Origin: Yersinia aleksiciae
Lineage (GTDB): Bacteria > Pseudomonadota > Gammaproteobacteria > Enterobacterales > Enterobacteriaceae
Length of the DNA: 64,000 bases
Direction: 5' to 3'
NCBI RefSeq assembly: GCF_001047675.1
Contig: NZ_CP011975.1
Coordinates: 1,776,073 to 1,840,072 of the forward strand
Shown: positions 58,208 to 64,000 of the stretch, in pieces
Position numbering within the stretch: position 1 is the stretch's first letter
Layout of the letters: each line of letters starts with the position of its first letter
Position numbers and translations under genes: made by a program
Notes under the pieces: generated by a model
What the model was told of the DNA's origin: nothing
The model's database searches: none
The model's input: the letters and a program-made list of their open reading frames with translations, nothing else

Positions 58208-59551
58208 ATGAATGATTTAATCTCTCTGGAGTCGTTTTTAGAATCGTTACAAAAACGTGATGCCAACCAACCAGAATATCTCCAAGCCGTGCGTGAAGTC
58301 TTCACCTCGCTTTGGCCCTTTCTGGAGCAAAACCCGCATTACTGTGAACAGAGCCTACTGGAGCGTTTAGTCGAGCCAGAACGGGTGATTCAATTCCGTG
58401 TTGCCTGGACAGACGATCAGGGTAAGGTGCAAGTCAACCGAGCCTGGCGCGTTCAGTTTAGCTCAGCGATTGGTCCTTATAAGGGCGGAATGCGCTTCCA
58501 TCCATCAGTCAACTTATCAATTCTTAAGTTCCTCGGTTTTGAGCAAACGTTCAAAAATGCCCTGACAACGTTACCCATGGGTGGCGGTAAAGGCGGCTCT
58601 GACTTTAATCCGAAAGGGAAAAGTCAGGCCGAAGTGATGCGTTTTTGTCAGGCGCTAATGACTGAATTGTATCGCCATCTTGGCCCGGATACTGATGTTC
58701 CGGCGGGTGATATTGGCGTTGGTGGCCGCGAAGTGGCGTTTATGTCCGGCATGATGAAAAAGCTATCGAATAACACCGCTTGTGTCTTCACTGGCAAAGG
58801 GTTGTCCTTTGGCGGTAGCCTGATCCGCCCAGAAGCGACCGGCTATGGTTTGGTCTATTTCACCGACGCCATGTTAAAACGCCACGGTTTAGGTTTTGAA
58901 GGTCGAAGAGTGTCAGTTTCCGGTGCCGGGAACGTGGCGCAATACACCATTGAAAAAGCGATGGAACTGGGTGCCAGAGTCATTACCGCCTCTGACTCCT
59001 GTGGCACAGTGGTTGATGAAGAGGGCTTCACACCGGAAAAACTGGCTCATCTGGCTGAAATTAAAAACAAACGTTACGGCAGTATCGAAGATTATGCCCG
59101 TGAACGTAATCTGGTCTATTTAGCGGGTCAGCAGCCATGGAGTGTGCCGGTCGATATCGCCTTGCCTTGCGCGACACAGAATGAACTGGACCTGCCTGCG
59201 GCACGTCAGTTGATTGCCAATGGGGTTAAAGCTGTGGCTGAAGGCGCAAATATGCCAACAACCATTCAGGCAACAGATGCATTCCTGGAAGCGGGTGTGC
59301 TCTTCGCGCCAGGCAAAGCGGCCAATGCGGGTGGCGTTGCCACATCTGGCTTGGAGATGGCGCAAAATGCGGCCCGCTTAAGCTGGAAGTCAGAGAAAGT
59401 GGACGTTCGCTTGCATCACATCATGCTGGATATTCATCAGTCTTGCGTTGAGTACGGCGGTGAAGGCAAACAGACCCACTATGTACACGGCGCGAACATT
59501 GCTGCTTTTGTCAAAGTAGCAGACGCCATGTTGGCCCAAGGCGTGCTGTAA
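58208..59551 (+). CDS. gdhA: GdhA NADP-specific glutamate dehydrogenase
   Basis: This 447-residue hexameric enzyme aminates 2-oxoglutarate with ammonium and NADPH when ammonium is plentiful. It has the E. coli length. The active-site region YKGGMRFHPSVNLSILKFLG and LPMGGGKGGSDFNPKGKS (catalytic lysine) and the Rossmann motif SVSGAGNVAQYTIEKAM are present. The start lies seven bases after a weak AAGGA-type site. It is transcribed alone. Confidence 0.97.
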   Translation: MNDLISLESFLESLQKRDANQPEYLQAVREVFTSLWPFLEQNPHYCEQSLLERLVEPERVIQFRVAWTDDQGKVQVNRAWRVQFSSAIGPYKGGMRFHPSVNLSILKFLGFEQTFKNALTTLPMGGGKGGSDFNPKGKSQAEVMRFCQALMTELYRHLGPDTDVPAGDIGVGGREVAFMSGMMKKLSNNTACVFTGKGLSFGGSLIRPEATGYGLVYFTDAMLKRHGLGFEGRRVSVSGAGNVAQYTIEKAMELGARVITASDSCGTVVDEEGFTPEKLAHLAEIKNKRYGSIEDYARERNLVYLAGQQPWSVPVDIALPCATQNELDLPAARQLIANGVKAVAEGANMPTTIQATDAFLEAGVLFAPGKAANAGGVATSGLEMAQNAARLSWKSEKVDVRLHHIMLDIHQSCVEYGGEGKQTHYVHGANIAAFVKVADAMLAQGVL

Positions 59552-59566
59552 ATAAGGCATGATTAT

Positions 59567-59605
59567 CCCCATATTCTTTAAGCTGCATCGATAAAGAGTA
59601 TGGGG
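59567..59605 (+). terminator. Hairpin after gdhA
   Basis: CCCCATATTCTTTA pairs with TAAAGAGTATGGGG (one mismatch) around an 11-base loop, 15 bases after the gdhA stop. A T-run is lacking. Confidence 0.55.
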
Positions 59606-59755
59606 TGTCCATCTATATAATGATTTATAATTTTGTGAGTAATGATTACACAAACAATTTAAGACTATCCGAATTTTAAAAACAATATTGATTGTTAATA
59701 TACCATTCTATTTTAACTGGCATCTATCAGTATTGTTTATAAGGTAAAGTTAGCC

Positions 59756-61084
59756 ATGCGTCGCAGCAATAAATACTCTAAATCAATAAATCAGCAAGAA
59801 AATATAAATTTTCAATATGAAATAAAAAGATATATAGCGCCAAGTATAGTCAAAGACGACACATGGAACGGTTGGAGGAATTATGGCCGTGGTATTACTC
59901 TATCATACACATTCGATGCTCCACTTAATAAAAGAAACCTTAATGAATATAATGTTGTAGATGTTTTTCCATTCAATGGGTTACAGAGAATCTTAACCAA
60001 AGAAATTATGCAATCCTGGGCTGACGTGGCTAACATTCATTTTATTGAAACATCGGGATATGATGACCCCAACATTGTCTTTTATAATTTCTCAGAAGAT
60101 ATCACCCCACATGGATTTGCCTACTATCCAAACAGTTCGAGATGCACTCCAATATATATTAAGTACATACTCAGTGAGAATAATACACCCACCAAATCAA
60201 ACTTTGGCGGCTTTGTATTGGCCCATGAGATAGGCCATACACTTGGGTTAAAACACACCCACGGCCCAACAGATATGCCGGATGACCAACGTGATACTCA
60301 GCAAGTCAGCGTGATGAGCTACTGCGAGGTATGGTATTCAGGTGCTGATCATGGCGGTAATTTAGCGTCGGCAGCGCAATTATATGATATTGCAGCTGCC
60401 CAATATCTCTATGGGCCGAACATGAATACCCGCACAGGTAATTCCATTTATGGTTTTAACTCCAATAGTGACAGAGATTTTCTAACGGCCAGGACTTCCG
60501 CAGATAAACTGATATTCTGTGTTTGGGATGCTGGCGGCATGGATACTTTCGACTTCTCCGGCTATACCGAAAATCAAAATATTAATCTTAACCAAGCGAG
60601 TTTTTCTGATGCAGGTGGACTCACGGCAAATATTTCTATTGCTGTCGGCGTCATCATTGAAAATGCGATTGGGGGTCACGGCAATGATAGAATATGGGGG
60701 AATGATGCTGATAACATTCTGACCGGAGGGGGGGGGGCAGATCATCTATGGGGCGGGAAAGGGCAAGATATATTTAGCTACCGTAATATAAATGATTCAA
60801 CCCTAAATGCTGCGGATACAATATATGATTTCGAGTCTGGTCTCGATAAAATCGATTTATCGTATCTGGCGCATGGTGACATTACGCTGGTTGATTCATT
60901 TAGTTCTACATTAAATCGTAATGGCGGTACGGAAATTATGCAATTTTATGGTGCGGTGAGTGATATCACTTACCTAATGATTGATTTTTATTATACCGAT
61001 AAGACAGATATTGTGATCAAAATAGTAGGTAAGCATCAACTGACTACTCAGAATTTTATTTGTGTACCACAGCTGACAGCCTGA
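59756..61084 (+). CDS. Serralysin-like RTX metalloprotease (peptidase M10B)
   Basis: This 442-residue zinc protease resembles serralysins, which are secreted by type I systems. The zinc motif HEIGHTLGLKH spans residues 157-167 and the Met-turn is VMSYCEV (Met187). Calcium-binding RTX repeats follow at 306-341 (GGHGNDRIW, GNDADNILT, GGGGADHLW, GGKGQDIFS), then the M10 C-terminal domain with IVIKIVG near 420. It is shorter than typical serralysins (about 480 aa) and has no signal peptide, as expected. No exporter or inhibitor gene is adjacent. A ten-G tract lies inside the RTX coding region. AT content is higher than in flanking gdhA and rsmJ, suggesting acquisition. Confidence 0.9.
   Translation: MRRSNKYSKSINQQENINFQYEIKRYIAPSIVKDDTWNGWRNYGRGITLSYTFDAPLNKRNLNEYNVVDVFPFNGLQRILTKEIMQSWADVANIHFIETSGYDDPNIVFYNFSEDITPHGFAYYPNSSRCTPIYIKYILSENNTPTKSNFGGFVLAHEIGHTLGLKHTHGPTDMPDDQRDTQQVSVMSYCEVWYSGADHGGNLASAAQLYDIAAAQYLYGPNMNTRTGNSIYGFNSNSDRDFLTARTSADKLIFCVWDAGGMDTFDFSGYTENQNINLNQASFSDAGGLTANISIAVGVIIENAIGGHGNDRIWGNDADNILTGGGGADHLWGGKGQDIFSYRNINDSTLNAADTIYDFESGLDKIDLSYLAHGDITLVDSFSSTLNRNGGTEIMQFYGAVSDITYLMIDFYYTDKTDIVIKIVGKHQLTTQNFICVPQLTA
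60728..60737 (+). repeat. Ten-G homopolymer in the protease gene
   Basis: Ten consecutive G encode part of Gly325-Gly327 and the first base of Ala328 in the third RTX repeat. Loss of one G leads to a stop 18 codons later, and gain of one G to a stop after a similar distance. Both would remove the secretion signal. Confidence 0.95.
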
Positions 61085-61093
61085 CTATTTATT

Positions 61094-61126
61094 ACAGGCT
61101 GCTGACATGCGGGTGCCACAGCCTGT
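61094..61126. terminator. Hairpin between the protease and rsmJ
   Basis: ACAGGCTG pairs with CAGCCTGT around a 17-base loop and is followed by TATTT on the plus strand. It separates convergent genes. Confidence 0.5.
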
Positions 61127-61143
61127 TATTTCAAGGAAAACCG

Positions 61144-61896
61144 CTAAGGCAAATAGAGGTCAAAACGGTGGCTTTTGGTGGTCACTGCCGCCTGTGCCGC
61201 GATTCCGGCCAGCGGTTCGGCATAATCTGGGCGCTTAACTACCACCCGCTTGGTCGCCAATGCACGGGCCGGTGCCAGTAAACCATCGGCATCTTCATCC
61301 GCCCCCACCAGCGATTGGAATACCCGCATCTCTTTTTTGACCAGCGCACTTTTCTGCCGGTGCGGATACATGGGATCGAGGTACACCACTTCCGGCCGTG
61401 GCTCAATGGCCGCTAACGCCGTCAAACTGGAAGCATGTAGCAGCGTCAAACGCTCACGCAACCACGGGCCAATCTCAGCATCCTGATACCCACGGCGTAA
61501 ACCATCATCCAGCAAGGCCGCCACCACCGGATTACGTTCCAGCATTTGCACATGACAGCCGAGTGCGGCGAGCACAAAAGCATCGCGCCCCAAACCTGCA
61601 GTGGCATCAACCACGCGCGGAATGTAGCCTTTTTTGATGCCGACCGCTTTGGCAACCGCTTCACCCCGGCCGCCGCCAAATTTGCGACGATGGGCCAGTG
61701 TGCCAGAGACGAAATCAACATAAATGCCGCCAAGTTTCGGCTCATCCCGCTTGCGCAGCTCAAGGCGTTCAGGTGTGAGCACCAGCGCCATAATGGCCTG
61801 CTCGTCAGACACCAATCCCCAGCGCTCAGCCAGAATAGACAAGGCGCCGGGATCGGCGCCTGCTTCAGACAATAAACAAATACTTACCTGTGACAC
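61144..61896 (-). CDS. rsmJ: RsmJ 16S rRNA m2G1516 methyltransferase
   Basis: This 250-residue SAM-dependent methyltransferase modifies G1516 of 16S rRNA. The conserved motifs are [20 protein letters not shown] (SAM binding, about 104-123) and [20 protein letters not shown] (catalytic DPMYP). E. coli RsmJ (YhiQ) has 250 residues. It starts three bases after the prlC stop, so the two are co-transcribed, as in E. coli. Confidence 0.96.
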   Translation of the reverse strand: MSQVSICLLSEAGADPGALSILAERWGLVSDEQAIMALVLTPERLELRKRDEPKLGGIYVDFVSGTLAHRRKFGGGRGEAVAKAVGIKKGYIPRVVDATAGLGRDAFVLAALGCHVQMLERNPVVAALLDDGLRRGYQDAEIGPWLRERLTLLHASSLTALAAIEPRPEVVYLDPMYPHRQKSALVKKEMRVFQSLVGADEDADGLLAPARALATKRVVVKRPDYAEPLAGIAAQAAVTTKSHRFDLYLP

Positions 61897-61899
61897 ATT

Positions 61900-63942
61900 C
61901 TAGCCCTTAATACCGTAATGGCGCAGCATAGCATCCAACTGCGGCTCACGACCACGGAAGCGCTTGAACAGTGTCATTGGCTCTTCTGAACCACCACGGG
62001 ACAAAATGTTGTCGAGGAAGGATTGGCCAGTAGCCGCATTGAAAATCCCCTCCTCTTCAAAGCGCGAGAATGCATCGGCAGAGAGCACTTCCGCCCACAG
62101 GTAGCTGTAGTAACCCGCAGCGTAGCCACCGGCAAAGATGTGGCTAAAGGCATGGGGGAAGCGGCCCCATGTTGGTGAGGGCACCACAGCGACCTGCTTT
62201 TTCACTTCATACAAGATCGGCAGGATCTGCGCGCCAGTCAGCGGATCGAACTCGTAATGCATGCGGAAATCGAACAGCCCGAACTCCAGTTGGCGCAGAA
62301 TAAACAGCGCAGCCTGATAGTTCTTCGCCGCCAGTAGCTTATCTAACATCTCTCGCGGGAGCGGTTCGTTGGTTTCGTAATGGCCAGAAATAAACGCCAG
62401 CGCTTCCGGCTCCCAGCACCAGTTTTCCATAAACTGGCTCGGCAATTCGACTGCATCCCACGGCACACCATTGATACCCGAGACACCCGCAGTATCAATT
62501 TTGGTCAGCATATGATGTAAACCATGGCCGAACTCATGGAACAACGTGGTCACTTCGTTATGGGTAAATAGTGCCGGTTTGCCGCCAACAGGGCCATTGA
62601 AGTTGCAGGTCAGATACGCCACCGGCTTTTGCAACTGGCCGTTTGCTAATCGCAGGCTGCCGACACAATCATCCATCCAAGCCCCGCCGCGCTTATGTTC
62701 GCGGGCATACAGGTCAAGATAGAAGCTGCCGCGCAGTTCGCCACTGGCATCATAGAGTTCGAAGAAACGCACATCTGGATGCCAAGTATCCACATCGTGG
62801 CGCTCTTTGGCGGTGATGCCGTAGATGCGTTTAACCACTTCAAACAGCCCTTCGACTACGCGCTGCTCAGGGAAATAAGGGCGCAATTGTTCGTCGCTGA
62901 TTGAGAACAGGTGCTGTTTTTGTTTCTCGGAGTAATAGGTGATGTCCCAAGCGGCTAATTCACTGACACCATAATGTTTTTCAGCAAATGCGCGTAACTG
63001 CGCCAGCTCTGCTTCCGCCTGCGGACGGGCGCGTTTAGCCAGATCATTTAAGAATCCCAACACCTGCTGCGGGCTTTCAGCCATCTTGGTCGCCAGCGAT
63101 TTATCCGCATAGCTATTAAAGCCCAGTAACTGTGCCAACTCATGTCGCAACGTGAGGATCTCAGCCATGATTTCGCTGTTATCCCATTTGCCAGCATTCG
63201 GCCCCTGATCAGAAGCGCGAGTCGCAAAGGCGCGGTACATCTCTTCGCGCAATTCGGCGTTATCAGCGTAGGTCAGCACCGGCAGGTAACTTGGCATATC
63301 CAGCGTCAGCAACCAGCCATCTTGTTCTTTGGCTTCCGCCATGGCTTTAGCCGCCGCCAGTGCGCTTTCCGGCAACCCTTTCAGCTGCTCGACATCGGTA
63401 ATCAGCTTGCTCCAACCCATAGTGGCATCGAGCACATTATTGCTGTACGTCGAACCCAGCTCAGACAGACGGGCCACGATTTCGCCATAGCGTTTTTGCT
63501 GCTCAGGCTCCAGGCCAATACCGGATAACTGGAAGTCACGCAGCGCATTTTCTACTGCTTTGCGCTGTGGAGCGGTCAATGTTTCAAAGCCCGGTCCCTC
63601 TTTCAAGCTGACATAAGCCTGGTACAAGCCCTTGTGCTGCCCGACCCAAGTGCCGTATTCCGACAGCAATGGCAGACTTTGCTCGTAAGCAGTGCGCAAT
63701 TCCGGGCTGTTCTTCACCGAGTTTAAATGCCCGACCGGTGACCAAATACGTGATAAGCGGTCATCCGATTCAGCCAGTGGCTGGCACAGATTATCCCAAG
63801 TGAAAGGCCCCGGCTGGGCAACGACCCGCTCCACCGCTTGACGGCATTCATCCAGTGCGGATTTCACCGCAGGCACGATATCTTCAGGGCGAATAGCAGA
63901 AAATGGCGGCAGGGAGAACGGGGTCAACAGCGGATTTGTCAT
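61900..63942 (-). CDS. prlC: PrlC oligopeptidase A
   Basis: This 680-residue M3 zinc metallopeptidase degrades signal peptides and other oligopeptides in the cytoplasm. The zinc motif HEFGHGLHHML is at about residues 469-479. Length equals E. coli PrlC. An AGGACTGCCCT site precedes the ATG. It is the first gene of the prlC-rsmJ unit; its promoter lies at or beyond the window end. Confidence 0.97.
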   Translation of the reverse strand: MTNPLLTPFSLPPFSAIRPEDIVPAVKSALDECRQAVERVVAQPGPFTWDNLCQPLAESDDRLSRIWSPVGHLNSVKNSPELRTAYEQSLPLLSEYGTWVGQHKGLYQAYVSLKEGPGFETLTAPQRKAVENALRDFQLSGIGLEPEQQKRYGEIVARLSELGSTYSNNVLDATMGWSKLITDVEQLKGLPESALAAAKAMAEAKEQDGWLLTLDMPSYLPVLTYADNAELREEMYRAFATRASDQGPNAGKWDNSEIMAEILTLRHELAQLLGFNSYADKSLATKMAESPQQVLGFLNDLAKRARPQAEAELAQLRAFAEKHYGVSELAAWDITYYSEKQKQHLFSISDEQLRPYFPEQRVVEGLFEVVKRIYGITAKERHDVDTWHPDVRFFELYDASGELRGSFYLDLYAREHKRGGAWMDDCVGSLRLANGQLQKPVAYLTCNFNGPVGGKPALFTHNEVTTLFHEFGHGLHHMLTKIDTAGVSGINGVPWDAVELPSQFMENWCWEPEALAFISGHYETNEPLPREMLDKLLAAKNYQAALFILRQLEFGLFDFRMHYEFDPLTGAQILPILYEVKKQVAVVPSPTWGRFPHAFSHIFAGGYAAGYYSYLWAEVLSADAFSRFEEEGIFNAATGQSFLDNILSRGGSEEPMTLFKRFRGREPQLDAMLRHYGIKG

Positions 63943-64000
63943 AGGGCAGTCCTGATTATGATTTTGAATTCCAGCGCCAAAACCTGTCCAGCGTCGGAGA

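Overview
The window is chromosomal DNA of an enterobacterium, almost certainly a Yersinia (inference). The backbone order glpE-glpG-glpR / glpD / glgBXCAP / asd-yhgN-gnt / yhhW-ryhB-yhhY and yhiN-pitA-uspB-uspA-gdhA-rsmJ-prlC carries proteins that look very close to the E. coli ones from memory. Intergenic palindromic repeats with the termini ATACCC...GGGTAT recur, as is typical of yersiniae. Inositol catabolism and the accessory loci fit an environmental or enterocolitica-group species better than Y. pestis, but the species cannot be fixed from the sequence alone.

Region 1 (1-13.8 kb): glycerol-3-phosphate genes (end of glpE, rhomboid protease glpG, repressor glpR, aerobic dehydrogenase glpD). 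A repeat-rich glpR-glpD spacer holds two short tandem repeats. The complete glycogen operon glgB-glgX-glgC-glgA-glgP follows on the minus strand, with decayed palindromic repeats in two of its intercistronic gaps.

Region 2 (14-20.5 kb): in E. coli glgB and asd are neighbours. Here a BtsS/YehU-type sensor kinase without its response regulator and a 4-kb AT-rich microcin locus lie between them. The locus has a C39-peptidase ABC exporter, an HlyD-type adaptor, a 107-residue double-glycine microcin precursor resembling microcin V, and a small membrane protein in the immunity position. It is the most interesting system in the window.

Region 3 (20.5-27.5 kb): asd, yhgN, gluconate uptake and phosphorylation (gntT, gntK, gntR) with readable GntR and CRP sites, the pirin yhhW, the iron-responsive sRNA RyhB with a near-consensus Fur box, and acetyltransferase yhhY.

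Region 4 (27.5-42 kb): a full myo-inositol catabolic locus: iolD-iolG-iolH-iolE (-), iolC fused to DUF2090 (+), RpiR-type iolR (+), iolA-iolB (-), a sugar-porter transporter and an IolI-like isomerase (+). Together they would take inositol to acetyl-CoA plus dihydroxyacetone phosphate. No separate iolJ aldolase is present.

Region 5 (42-53.3 kb): an MFS exporter divergent from a LysR regulator, a truncated Tat-signal gene, a five-gene chaperone-usher fimbrial operon, a soluble winged-helix protein, a membrane-bound ToxR/MarT-like regulator with a FidL-like partner, and a broken small gene.

Region 6 (53.3-64 kb): yhiN, pitA, uspB, uspA, gdhA, a serralysin-like metalloprotease with an in-frame ten-G tract in its RTX repeats, rsmJ and prlC. 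No tRNA, rRNA, CRISPR array, transposase or integrase was seen.
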